Origin: Chloroflexota bacterium
Lineage (GTDB): Bacteria > Chloroflexota > Anaerolineae > Anaerolineales > Anaerolineaceae
Direction of reading: 5' to 3'
DNA length: 38,571 bases
Assembly (NCBI GenBank): GCA_012729755.1
Contig: JAAYCN010000111.1
Location: 1-38,571, forward strand
Numbering within the stretch: the stretch's first letter is position 1; every line of letters begins with the position of its first letter. Below are positions 8,429 to 16,900 of this stretch, piece after piece. Both the position numbers and the translations under genes were made by a program. The notes under the pieces were generated by a model, which did no database searches, was not told the origin of the DNA, and saw only the letters and a program-made list of their open reading frames with translations.

Positions 8429-9229
8429 ATGACGGCACTCGGAACCGCTTTCAAATACTGCTATTACACCATCGGCGAAATTTTCAATCGGCCGCGCGTT
8501 CTGATCGCGCTACTGTTCTCTTTTGTCGAGAGCCTGGTATCAGCCAGTGTTACCCTGGCGTTAACCACCATTATTCTCCACTTCTTTCGCGCCTCTTTTT
8601 GGGGTTTGTTCCTGATTGGCGTAATCATGGCTGTTTTTCTGATTGCCCTCTGCTTCATCTACCAGCTGCTCAAAGCTCGTGCCATCTACGCTTACACTTT
8701 GCGCGACCCAATCGCCCATCACAAGCTGTTTCCTCCTCTCGCCTGGGACGTACTCCGCTACTCTCACAAACACCTCTTGCCCTGGTCAGACACTTTTGAC
8801 GATGGAACCGGCTGGCAGAAAGGCCGCCATCTCGTCCTACCGCTGATGGTTACCGAGCTTGAGCCTTACGAGCGCTCACTTGAACGCCTCGAAGAGTTGA
8901 AACGATCGAGGACATTAACTTTCAACCCCAACAAAGTAGCCATCAAGCCGCTGACGATTGTTTTCAGCCTGGCATCCTTACTTTTGGGGATTGTCATCGG
9001 CGCCTGGCTGGGGTTCAGTGCCGCGTCAGGGATCGTCGTGCCCTTCATTCGTCAGATTCAGGCAGCGGGTTTTGCTCTATTAGTCTTTTTGGCTATCAGT
9101 TGGTTGCCCTCGGCGCTCTCCGCTGTTAAAAACGCCTTCTATCAAACTGACTTGCTTTTGGTGGAACAGAGCGTCAGCGACCAGCCTGGTTTGCTGGCGC
9201 ATGCCCAAAAAGATCGGGCCATGTCATGA
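8429..9229 (+). CDS. Membrane protein of unknown function
   Basis: A 266-residue integral membrane protein I cannot assign to a family. Four hydrophobic segments are visible, at about residues 24-50, 56-80, 171-196 and 210-232. The soluble stretch between the two pairs (about 85-170) contains WDVLRYSHKHLLPWSD and a charged ERSLERLEELKRSR helix. The start is well supported by a full Shine-Dalgarno sequence. The last four bases overlap the start of the phosphoribosyltransferase-like gene, which overlaps the MFS gene in the same way, so the three are probably made together. No motif suggests transport or catalysis. Confidence 0.65.
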   Translation: MTALGTAFKYCYYTIGEIFNRPRVLIALLFSFVESLVSASVTLALTTIILHFFRASFWGLFLIGVIMAVFLIALCFIYQLLKARAIYAYTLRDPIAHHKLFPPLAWDVLRYSHKHLLPWSDTFDDGTGWQKGRHLVLPLMVTELEPYERSLERLEELKRSRTLTFNPNKVAIKPLTIVFSLASLLLGIVIGAWLGFSAASGIVVPFIRQIQAAGFALLVFLAISWLPSALSAVKNAFYQTDLLLVEQSVSDQPGLLAHAQKDRAMS

Positions 9230-9744
9230 GCAGGCGCGAAGTCCTCAGTTGGAAGCAAATCCCCCTTTTAATTGAGCATCTCGTCAGTCAATTTGACCAA
9301 GCTATAGACACGCTGTTGATGGTGAACCCAAGCGGTCTGATTACCGGCGGGTTGGTCGCGGCCAGAATCAGACCTGCCCACGTACACGCGATTAAGATTG
9401 ATTTTCCCGCGTTGTCTGAGCCTAACGTCCACGATAAATCCAATTTATTGGCTTTACCTAAATTCGTCGATTTTCCGCCAGAAAGCCAGTTAAAAGGACA
9501 ATCGGTGTTATTAGTGGACGCTAATTGGGGATGCGGCCGGGTGTTGGCAGGCGCGAGGCGGCGGGTCGAAAACGCGGGGGGTCTGGCGCGTACCGCGGTG
9601 CTGCACTTCTCCCCTCCCTTAAATAACTTTCAAAATGAAATCCCTGATTATTACGCCAGTATCACTGACGCTGAAATCATCTATCCCTGGGATGTCGATC
9701 TCGGAAAACAGACCAGGTATTTCACAGAACCGAGGACGTCATGA
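9226..9744 (+). CDS. Phosphoribosyltransferase-like protein with degenerate PRPP loop
   Basis: A 172-residue protein with the layout of a type I phosphoribosyltransferase of the Gpt/hypoxanthine group. A GGLVAARI helix start occurs near residue 42, a strand plus loop VLLVDANWGCGRVL at about 92-105, and a C-terminal YPWD as in xanthine-guanine enzymes. The usual PRPP-binding loop has two acidic residues then a T/S-G-x-T turn; here it reads VDANWGCGRV. The second acid is missing and the turn is altered, so transferase activity is uncertain. Four-nt overlaps on both sides couple it to the membrane protein and the MFS transporter. A role in purine salvage together with that transporter is possible but only inferred. 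Confidence 0.6.
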   Translation: MSRREVLSWKQIPLLIEHLVSQFDQAIDTLLMVNPSGLITGGLVAARIRPAHVHAIKIDFPALSEPNVHDKSNLLALPKFVDFPPESQLKGQSVLLVDANWGCGRVLAGARRRVENAGGLARTAVLHFSPPLNNFQNEIPDYYASITDAEIIYPWDVDLGKQTRYFTEPRTS

Positions 9745-11213
9745 CCGAAACCGACCAACCGCTTGTCCCACCACCTGTCATCGAAACCAAATCCCGCTGG
9801 TACGACCCCATCACCATCAACGCGATCTGGTTTGCTATTTCGACCCGCAGTAACATTCTCACCCCGCTGCTGTTGCCCCTGCTCGTGCAAAACTTTGTCG
9901 GCGAGGCGTCAAAGGGCGGCGCCTATGGCAACTTGCGGCTGGTTTCGTTGATGATTGCCTTGCTCTTTCAGGCTTTGGCCGGCATGCTCTCAGACCGCAA
10001 CACTTCCAAATTCGGCAGGCGAAGGCCGATCATTCTCATCGCCGCGATTCTCGACATGCTCACCTACATCGCCATCGGGGTGATCGCCGCCACCATGCAG
10101 GGACAGGCAGGCTATGCGGCTTTATTCGTCATGGTCGTACTCTCAATGGCCACGGCCAATTTCACCCACGGTCCCGCCCAGGGTCTGATCCCCGATCTGG
10201 TGCCAGCTCAAAAACGCGGGATGCATTCAGGAATCAAAGCCTTGCTCGAAGTGCCCCTCCCGCTGATATTTGTTTCTTTCGTCGTTTCCAAAATGATTGC
10301 CGCAGGCAATTATTGGAGCGCGATCATCGCTTTGGTCGTCGTCTGTCTCGTCTGCGTGGGGTTGACTATGCTGGTCAAAGAAACCCCGCTCACGCAAGAT
10401 CCCGGCCCCTTCGACTGGTCTTCGGTTTTTCGTCTGGCACTGATGACCGCCGCCTTCACGGGTGTCATTCTCTCAATGGGCGCGCTGGTGCGTTGGGCGC
10501 TGCCCCATCTGACCCTCGAACTCAGCAATGGTAAAAAGATGCTGATCGTCGTCATCGGTCTGGCAACCATGCTCATCGCGGTAGCGGCGGGCGTGCTGCT
10601 CAGCCTGCGCATTGGCATGGGTGAAGAGGCGAAGAAGCAGCGCTCATTCAGCTGGTGGGTCATTAACCGTCTGGCTTTTCTGGTCGGCGCCACCAGCCTC
10701 TCGAGCTTCGCGATTTATTTCATTCAGGAGCGCTTTCCAGAAATGGGCGGCAATCTGGCAGCCAAACCCGCCTCGACCCTCATGCTCGTGGTTGGCGTTG
10801 CCCTGTTGGTTTCGTCACTCCCCGCCGGCTTGCTCACTGACAAGTTTGGCACAAAACCCCTGCTGGTTGCCAGCGGCCTGCTTGCCGCAGCTGGCACAAC
10901 TGTAGTGGTCATCGCTCCGACCATGACCGTTATTTTGATCGGGGGCGCGCTGATTGGGCTCGGCATCGGAATCTTCTATTCAGCCAATTGGGCTTTAGGC
11001 ACCAGTCTGGTTCCCCGCGAACAGGCCGGCCGATACCTGGGCTTGTCAAACCTCGCCGGCGCTGGTGCAGGGGCCATCGGCGCGTACATCGGCGGTGTCA
11101 TCGGCGATAATACCAGCTACACCTTGCTGCTGACCATTTACGCGCTGATGTTTGTTTTCTCGATCATCTCCCTGAGCCAGATCAAACTGACTGAACGGGA
11201 AGTGGCCACCTGA
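9741..11213 (+). CDS. MFS transporter (GPH/SLC45-like)
   Basis: A 490-residue polytopic membrane protein with about twelve hydrophobic segments. Between the second and third is LSDRNTSKFGRRRPIIL, a variant of the MFS loop motif that is typical of glycoside-pentoside-hexuronide and SLC45-type carriers. The equivalent loop in the second half is GLLTDKFGTKPLL. The N-terminus is a soluble stretch of about 25 residues. Substrate cannot be told; sugars are the usual cargo of these groups. The start overlaps the preceding stop (ATGA), and the nucleotidyltransferase gene follows after 12 nt. Confidence 0.8.
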   Translation: MTETDQPLVPPPVIETKSRWYDPITINAIWFAISTRSNILTPLLLPLLVQNFVGEASKGGAYGNLRLVSLMIALLFQALAGMLSDRNTSKFGRRRPIILIAAILDMLTYIAIGVIAATMQGQAGYAALFVMVVLSMATANFTHGPAQGLIPDLVPAQKRGMHSGIKALLEVPLPLIFVSFVVSKMIAAGNYWSAIIALVVVCLVCVGLTMLVKETPLTQDPGPFDWSSVFRLALMTAAFTGVILSMGALVRWALPHLTLELSNGKKMLIVVIGLATMLIAVAAGVLLSLRIGMGEEAKKQRSFSWWVINRLAFLVGATSLSSFAIYFIQERFPEMGGNLAAKPASTLMLVVGVALLVSSLPAGLLTDKFGTKPLLVASGLLAAAGTTVVVIAPTMTVILIGGALIGLGIGIFYSANWALGTSLVPREQAGRYLGLSNLAGAGAGAIGAYIGGVIGDNTSYTLLLTIYALMFVFSIISLSQIKLTEREVAT

Positions 11214-11225
11214 ATCCTTGCTGAC

Positions 11226-11981
11226 ATGAACGCCGCTGACGCCGCCAAGAAAACCTCTCAGGCCTGGGCAACGCTTGAAGAGTTAAGCCAGCGTCTGGTC
11301 GCGGGTCCATTCAAAGGCTTGCGCTCTGTTTTCGCCATCGGGTCGCTGCCGGGCGGTTATTTCCGTCCCCAACAAAGTGATCTCGATGTGGTCGCGCTGT
11401 TTAATGATCCCGCCCCCACCGGTGAAGCGCTCACAGCCCTTCGAGCTTCTCTCGCCGAGTTGACCTGCGCCATAAAACAGTCCACTGACTTCGAGATCGA
11501 GTGTCTGCTGCGCTTTGTTTCCGAACTTGGCCGCGATTTGGCCAGCGGTTTGCTGATCAACCCCGATCTGGTAGCCCGCCTCAAACTTCAGTCTCACCAG
11601 CTGTTTGGCAGTTACCCCGTAAACATCCTGCCGATGCCCTCGGTTGAGGAATGGCGACAGGAAGCCAGCCGTTTTCTCAGCTATTGGGAGGCGAAAACCC
11701 ATCAAGATCCAACCGCCTTTTCATCATTGCCAAAACAAATCTCCAAAACGCTGACACTCATGCGCCTTTATCTGGCCATGCATCGCAACCTGCTGGAATA
11801 CAATAAACTCAAACTGCCCCAGCGCTTTGAGGATTCTATCCCTGCCGTGTCACTGAGCGCTGGCAGCAAAGCCGCCATCCAAACCTACTTAAAAACCAGC
11901 GAAATCAGCCAGCCAGCTACAGCACGATTACAGACAGAACTGCCCGAGTTTCAAAGCCAGTTAATCCGGGTCATTCTTTAA
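11226..11981 (+). CDS. Nucleotidyltransferase-fold protein (pol beta type)
   Basis: A 251-residue protein with the pol-beta nucleotidyltransferase signature: Gly-Ser at residues 39-40 (FAIGSLPGGYF), then SDLDVV at 51-56 supplying the two metal-binding Asp. A third carboxylate is plausible in DFEIECL near residue 90. The C-terminal half is helical. The layout resembles aminoglycoside adenylyltransferases and other small minimal nucleotidyltransferases, but I cannot name a substrate. It closes the plus-strand run. Its TAA and the TAA of the convergent rad50 gene share the palindrome TTAA, so there is no room for a terminator between them. Confidence 0.7.
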   Translation: MNAADAAKKTSQAWATLEELSQRLVAGPFKGLRSVFAIGSLPGGYFRPQQSDLDVVALFNDPAPTGEALTALRASLAELTCAIKQSTDFEIECLLRFVSELGRDLASGLLINPDLVARLKLQSHQLFGSYPVNILPMPSVEEWRQEASRFLSYWEAKTHQDPTAFSSLPKQISKTLTLMRLYLAMHRNLLEYNKLKLPQRFEDSIPAVSLSAGSKAAIQTYLKTSEISQPATARLQTELPEFQSQLIRVIL

Positions 11982-14548
11982 CCCTGAATCACTTCCACCT
12001 TCGATCCTAACGGGCCTTTTGAAACTTCAATTCGAGAAGGAAAAGCGTCCTTCAATGCTTCTATATGCGTGATGATTAATATTTTTTCGAAATCATGCCG
12101 AACGAGATTGATGGCTTCGACTAATCTTAACCTTCCTTCGGCATCTTGATTGCCGAATCCCTCATCAATCACCAGAGTCTGCAGCCGCGCTCCGGCGCGG
12201 TGGGAGAGCATGCGCGATAAAGCCAAGCGGATCGCAAAATTAACCCTGAAAGCCTCTCCGCCCGAATAGGTTTCATAATCGCGGGTCGCTGCGCCATCGC
12301 TGATCTTGATATTGAGCGTTTCTTTTTTATCTTCCCGACGCGTGTCCTTGTATGCTTCCTGGGTCTCAAAATTAACGCTCATCGTGTAATTGGAAAGACG
12401 CTGAAGGATAGCGTTGGTCTGGTCTTCTAATTCTGGCAGGGCCTGTTCGATCAACATTGCTGGCACGCCGTCCTTCCCAAAAGCGCGTTCGAGGCTCTTA
12501 AGATTGCCAATTTCAGCCCGCAGTCCTTCCGTCTTTTTGCGTAAAGTCGCCTGGCGTTCGCGCTGCGCATCGATCGCCCTCACCTGCTGTCTGGCCGCGC
12601 CGACGCGCTGATTGATCAGCGCTTCGTTTTCCTGCAGGCTGGCCAGTTCATTCTCAAGCTCACGAAGGTCCGGCAATCCGGCCGAATCAGCGGCAAGCTT
12701 GGCAGCTGCATCTTCATACTCTTTTTGCGACCGCTCAACCTCTTTTTCCTGGTTTTTCAATCTTGCGCGTTGCTCACTGACTACTCCGTTCAATGTCTCA
12801 AGCTGGCTGCGCGCTATCTGCAGGTTGCGCCAGTCTTCCTCGGCGACGCGCTGAACAACTTCCTCCTGCCGCAATTGGGCATGCCGCTGCGGCTCATAGC
12901 CTAACGCGCCTAATCTGCTCTCAAGGGTCACAATCTGCGCGCGCACCTCAGGCTGGTAGCTTTCAGCGCTTAACTCCGCCCGAAGCGCGGCCAGCCAAGG
13001 CGCTTTTTGCTTGTTCCAGAGCTGTTTCTGCTGGCTGAGCTGCGTCAGCTTCTGTTCCAAACGCGCCATTTCGCGCTGCAGTGTTCCTGATTCGCGTTCT
13101 TTCAAAACGAGATTGTCTCTTTGCTGGGTTAACTCCTGCTGTTTTTCGGTATTTTCGTCAATGATGGCCTGGTTAGCACGGTGCAGATCGCCCATGCGCT
13201 TGCCTTCTACTTCAAGCTCCCTGGCCAGGCGCTCGCGATTATGTTCCGAAAGCGGCTGTCCGCACAAAGGGCAGCTCCCCCCTTCTACTTGCCGCACGCT
13301 GTCAAGTCGAGCTTTAAGATCAGTCATCTGAGTCTTTAAGCCAGCGTTTTCTTCTCTGAGCTGCCCAGAATGGTTCTGGAGCGCCTCAATTTTTTTGGCA
13401 AGTTCGTCCTTTTGAGAAATCTCGTCTTCCAACTCTGCGAGGCGGCTGCCCGAAACTTTGAGGTCATCCTCCAAAGCTTTGATCTCTGAGTTTGACTCTT
13501 CAATTGCCTTCTGTTCAGCTTCCAGCGAGCTCAGCTCCTGGGTCATCGTTTCGCGCTTCAGGTCAAGCTGATGAAGCAGTTCCTGTCTTTCGTTTTCTAG
13601 AGGCTTCACCTGTTCGGCAAGCTGATCAAGCTCAACCAGGCGCTTCCGCAAGTCGAGGTATGCCTGATATGCTGCTTCAATTTCTTCGGCCTGCGCAATC
13701 TTTGCCCTAAAACCTGACAACAGTTCTTCTTTACTGCCCAGCGCTTCAATAATTTCAGCCTGGGTTTGCTGATTTTTCTCCAATTGCCGCTCCAGCAACG
13801 CGACCAAGTTGCGCTGTTCGCTAAGCTTTTGCTGTTGAGCGCGTTGCGCTGCCAGGTTGCCAGATTTAGCCTCCACCTGTGCGCGCGCCACCTCCAGTTG
13901 CTGTTCAAACTCTTTCAGTGTCGCTTTGCGTTCTTCCTCAAGGTCGAGTTCAGCCTGGATTTCGTCCAAACGGGCATTCACCAGTGTCAGTTCGTTTGTC
14001 TTTTCGCGCTGCAGCTCCAATGCCCGCTCGCGATAGCGCTCCCATTGATCCAGACCTAAAATGCTCGAAAGAATACGCTTACGGTCGCTGGGTTTCTGGG
14101 TGGCGAAAGAATCAGCTTTGCCCTGCAAGAAAAACGAAGCGTTGACAAAAGTCTCATAATCGAGCCTCAGCGTACGCTCGATGGCCTTGTTGGTTTCGGT
14201 CAGCGTTCGTTCGGCCAGGGTCTTCCAGTTTCCATCCGGCTTGCGCACCATGAAATCCACCTGACTGCCTTTACCGCGGGTAATCGCGCGGATCACGCGG
14301 TAAACCTGTCCCTCATATTCAAAATCCAGGGTAACTTCGGCGCGTTTAGAGGCGTTGTTGATGATGCTCTCGTCGCGCCTTCGGGCTTCGCCATACAGCG
14401 CATAGGTGATCCCATCCAACAGCGAGCTCTTGCCCGCCCCATTTGAACCAGAAATGCAGGCCAAATCAAGACCCCTGAAGTCAATGTCGGCTGGTTCAGC
14501 CTCAGTGTAAGAAGTAAATCCCGAGAGGCATAGTCTAATCGGTATCAT
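11978..14548 (-). CDS. rad50: Rad50/SbcC-like SMC-family ATPase
   Basis: A long coiled-coil ATPase of about 856 residues. The N-terminus MIPIRLCLSGFTSY and Walker A GSNGAGKSS (residues 34-42) are typical of SbcC/Rad50. Two long coiled coils flank a zinc hook, CPLC, near residue 425. The C-terminal lobe has the signature YSGGEAFRVNFAIR (about 758) and Walker B LVIDEGFGNQD (about 793). Such proteins tether DNA ends and drive the Mre11/SbcD nuclease. Here no Mre11/SbcD gene is adjacent; the neighbours are herA and nurA. I prefer the ATG at 14548 to the GTG at 14554, by comparison with SbcC N-termini. It overlaps the 3' end of herA by 14 nt. Confidence 0.9.
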   Translation of the reverse strand: MIPIRLCLSGFTSYTEAEPADIDFRGLDLACISGSNGAGKSSLLDGITYALYGEARRRDESIINNASKRAEVTLDFEYEGQVYRVIRAITRGKGSQVDFMVRKPDGNWKTLAERTLTETNKAIERTLRLDYETFVNASFFLQGKADSFATQKPSDRKRILSSILGLDQWERYRERALELQREKTNELTLVNARLDEIQAELDLEEERKATLKEFEQQLEVARAQVEAKSGNLAAQRAQQQKLSEQRNLVALLERQLEKNQQTQAEIIEALGSKEELLSGFRAKIAQAEEIEAAYQAYLDLRKRLVELDQLAEQVKPLENERQELLHQLDLKRETMTQELSSLEAEQKAIEESNSEIKALEDDLKVSGSRLAELEDEISQKDELAKKIEALQNHSGQLREENAGLKTQMTDLKARLDSVRQVEGGSCPLCGQPLSEHNRERLARELEVEGKRMGDLHRANQAIIDENTEKQQELTQQRDNLVLKERESGTLQREMARLEQKLTQLSQQKQLWNKQKAPWLAALRAELSAESYQPEVRAQIVTLESRLGALGYEPQRHAQLRQEEVVQRVAEEDWRNLQIARSQLETLNGVVSEQRARLKNQEKEVERSQKEYEDAAAKLAADSAGLPDLRELENELASLQENEALINQRVGAARQQVRAIDAQRERQATLRKKTEGLRAEIGNLKSLERAFGKDGVPAMLIEQALPELEDQTNAILQRLSNYTMSVNFETQEAYKDTRREDKKETLNIKISDGAATRDYETYSGGEAFRVNFAIRLALSRMLSHRAGARLQTLVIDEGFGNQDAEGRLRLVEAINLVRHDFEKILIITHIEALKDAFPSRIEVSKGPLGSKVEVIQG

Positions 14549-16277
14549 CGTCACCGAACCCCAACGCGCGAGCGCCCTCTTCGATAGTCATCGAAGCGCC
14601 CTGATCCCCCAACAGATCACGCCAGAATTTATCATCATAGCGCCGCGAACGGATCGGAATAGGCATTGGCACGCCCCAACCCAACATAAGCACTTCCTCT
14701 TTGGGCTGCAGCTTAGCCAACATTCCTCTCAGCGACTGCCTGCCGGGCAGTCCCGACAACACCGCCGCGATATCATCTTCATCACCCAGTGAAGCGCTGA
14801 TGCGCGTGCCCAGCTGCGACATAACCTCGTCATAAATCTGCGACGGGCGCTGGTCAATAATCAGCAGGGTCACATAATATTTCCGCATCTCCCGGGCGAT
14901 CGTGCTGAAAATAGTCTGGCTTGCCATTTCCCGATTGAGCAGTTTATGCGCCTCTTCCACCACGACCACCAACGGTCGGGGTTCTTTGTTTTTTGTCTTG
15001 TCCTTGTGATAGAGGTTAGTACGCTGTTCCCAGGCGTCGCGAATCTTTCGAGTGATCAGATTGGTCACCAAAAGATAATCAAGGTCGCTCTCATGCTGGC
15101 CAAACGACAGCACCACATGACGTCCATTCTCGAGGTTGTTGATGATGTCGTTCAATCCATTGCTGGCAGGGGCTTCCTTTAAATACGAGCGATTAAACAC
15201 CCGTTCGAGTTTCGAACGCAAACCAGCCGCCGCGCCTGAATGCACACCCGCTTGGTTCGCCCAAAACTCCACGCTGCCTGGCGCCGGCACTTTCTTACCG
15301 TTCTCATCTTCTTCAAGAATACCAACGCGCATCTCTTTAAATTCCCTGAACCAGCCCTGGCGAAAATCTCTTTCCAGCGCGTCCAGTGTGGTCGGAGTGG
15401 TTTCTTTCAGGTTAAGCGCCTGCGAAAGTTGCAGGATATCTTCAGGTGTGATGTCTGAGTATGGAATCTCAAGGTTAAAATCAGGCTCACGATTACCGAA
15501 TGAGCCGCCCGCCCCAAGCCCAACCAGGCGCACTTTGGCGCGAAACTTGCCTTTCAGACCTGGCGCGGCTTTACCAGTGTCTGAGGCGGTTGAATCAGGC
15601 CCATATTCATTGTGCATGTCAAAAATAAGCGCTGACGCTCGATTGGCGTGGATCAAACCAGCCAGAATCATGCGCGCTAAAAAGCTTTTGCCCGAACCGG
15701 TCGTGCCGAAAATGCCGGATGATCTTTGAATCAATTTATCGAGGTTGAGACACACCGCGTGACCCTGTTCGCGCGTTTCACCCACCCTAAAAATGTTTTT
15801 GCCGTTCTCTTCGCCAAAGATTTCGGCGATGTCTGTCTGATCAGCCAGCTTCACGCTGGCGTGGTGGTTGGGCACTGTCTTCACCGGGATAGGATTGGGG
15901 TTTTCACCCAGGTGCAAAGCCGCCCACTTATCATACTCAGGCGTGCCAGGTTCTGGCCCGCGGTCCATCATCAGCGCGGGCATGACCGCCAAATTGGTAT
16001 ACAAAGTCTGCCCCTGCAGCAGGCGGTTAAGGTGAGCAGGCAGGCGCGATTCGGTCTGCTCATCCGCGAAACGCGGGTCGGTCGCACCAAGCTGCAGGTC
16101 GGTCACCAATCCATAAAAACGCCAGTTGGCGCTGTCCATGATCACAAAAGCCCCTTCCTGAACGCTCTGCGGCGGCACAGTCAACCGCACCTGCAGGTTG
16201 GCCTCTAAACCCCCGCCAACCACATATCCGATGGATGGGTTTGTGTTGTCAATTCGGTCAGAGAGTGTGTTCTCCAT
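14535..16277 (-). CDS. herA: HerA-type DNA translocase ATPase
   Basis: A 580-residue FtsK-HerA superfamily ATPase. The N-terminal 70 residues form the HAS barrel (SIGYVVGGGLEANLQVRLTV and following strands). Walker A GTTGSGKS lies at 191-198 and Walker B VVVVEEAHKLL near residue 440; the second residue of the usual DEAH is kept while the first is Glu. QRPSQIYDEV and LGTRISASLGDEDD follow, typical of HerA. HerA forms a hexameric ring that feeds DNA to the NurA nuclease during end resection. GGAG in the tail of the preceding gene serves as RBS, and only 2 nt separate that stop from this ATG. The operon is nurA - HAS protein - herA - rad50. Confidence 0.9.
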   Translation of the reverse strand: MENTLSDRIDNTNPSIGYVVGGGLEANLQVRLTVPPQSVQEGAFVIMDSANWRFYGLVTDLQLGATDPRFADEQTESRLPAHLNRLLQGQTLYTNLAVMPALMMDRGPEPGTPEYDKWAALHLGENPNPIPVKTVPNHHASVKLADQTDIAEIFGEENGKNIFRVGETREQGHAVCLNLDKLIQRSSGIFGTTGSGKSFLARMILAGLIHANRASALIFDMHNEYGPDSTASDTGKAAPGLKGKFRAKVRLVGLGAGGSFGNREPDFNLEIPYSDITPEDILQLSQALNLKETTPTTLDALERDFRQGWFREFKEMRVGILEEDENGKKVPAPGSVEFWANQAGVHSGAAAGLRSKLERVFNRSYLKEAPASNGLNDIINNLENGRHVVLSFGQHESDLDYLLVTNLITRKIRDAWEQRTNLYHKDKTKNKEPRPLVVVVEEAHKLLNREMASQTIFSTIAREMRKYYVTLLIIDQRPSQIYDEVMSQLGTRISASLGDEDDIAAVLSGLPGRQSLRGMLAKLQPKEEVLMLGWGVPMPIPIRSRRYDDKFWRDLLGDQGASMTIEEGARALGFGDDDTD

Positions 16278-16279
16278 GC

Positions 16280-16891
16280 TTACTCCAATTCCGCCAGGGC
16301 GTTTAAGACGCTGGCCAGCCTCGGGTAGTCATCCCGCAGCAATACAATCAACTCCTGACAGGCGGCATGGTACCAGGTTGGGTGATGCCCGGCCTCATGC
16401 GCCGCTTTGGCTTTAGCAAGATGCGAGACCAAAAGTTCTTCAACCGGCTGATCAACCTGCCTCAGGATATGCCTGAAATAGCCAAACCGCCCGTACGCCG
16501 TAAAAGCCGCCAGTTCAGCATCCGGGCAATAATAGAGTCTGTCGAGGCTCATCGGCGGTTTTGGCGGCAGCTGATGCGAAAATGCTCCGCCATGTTTATG
16601 CCCCACAGTGAGCACATGAATCTCAACCGGCAGGTTGCGGTTGTAGCGGTTATCCTCGGTATACTCACTGGGAATGCTTATCCCTGAAACCAGTTGGCGC
16701 ACCAAACCGTCATCATTGATCACGATATTTTGGATCAGCCCATAGATCTCATCACCGTCCTCCAGCGCAACCTTCACCAGCGCGCCAAAACGGGGAGCCT
16801 GCATTTCTTTTACCCGACAGCCAGCCACAAAAGAAGTCGCGTCCGCACGTAAAAGTTTGCCGATCGGGATCAAATTCGTATCATTTTCCAT
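16280..16891 (-). CDS. Stand-alone HAS-barrel-like protein in the nurA-herA operon
   Basis: A 203-residue protein between nurA and herA. Residues 8-70 look like the HAS (HerA-ATP synthase) barrel: IGKLLRADATSFVAGCRV, then FGALVKVALEDGDEIYGLIQ, mirroring the strand pattern at the N-terminus of the HerA encoded next door. The rest is a linker with PPKPPMSLDRLYYCPD and a helical tail of about 80 residues. No ATPase motifs are present. AAAGGTGAG precedes the ATG closely, so translation should be efficient, and spacing to both neighbours is under 10 nt. I infer an accessory subunit that could mix with, cap, or regulate the HerA ring or dock NurA. The barrel assignment is by eye and moderately certain. 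Confidence 0.68.
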   Translation of the reverse strand: MENDTNLIPIGKLLRADATSFVAGCRVKEMQAPRFGALVKVALEDGDEIYGLIQNIVINDDGLVRQLVSGISIPSEYTEDNRYNRNLPVEIHVLTVGHKHGGAFSHQLPPKPPMSLDRLYYCPDAELAAFTAYGRFGYFRHILRQVDQPVEELLVSHLAKAKAAHEAGHHPTWYHAACQELIVLLRDDYPRLASVLNALAELE

Positions 16892-16900
16892 AACTCACCT

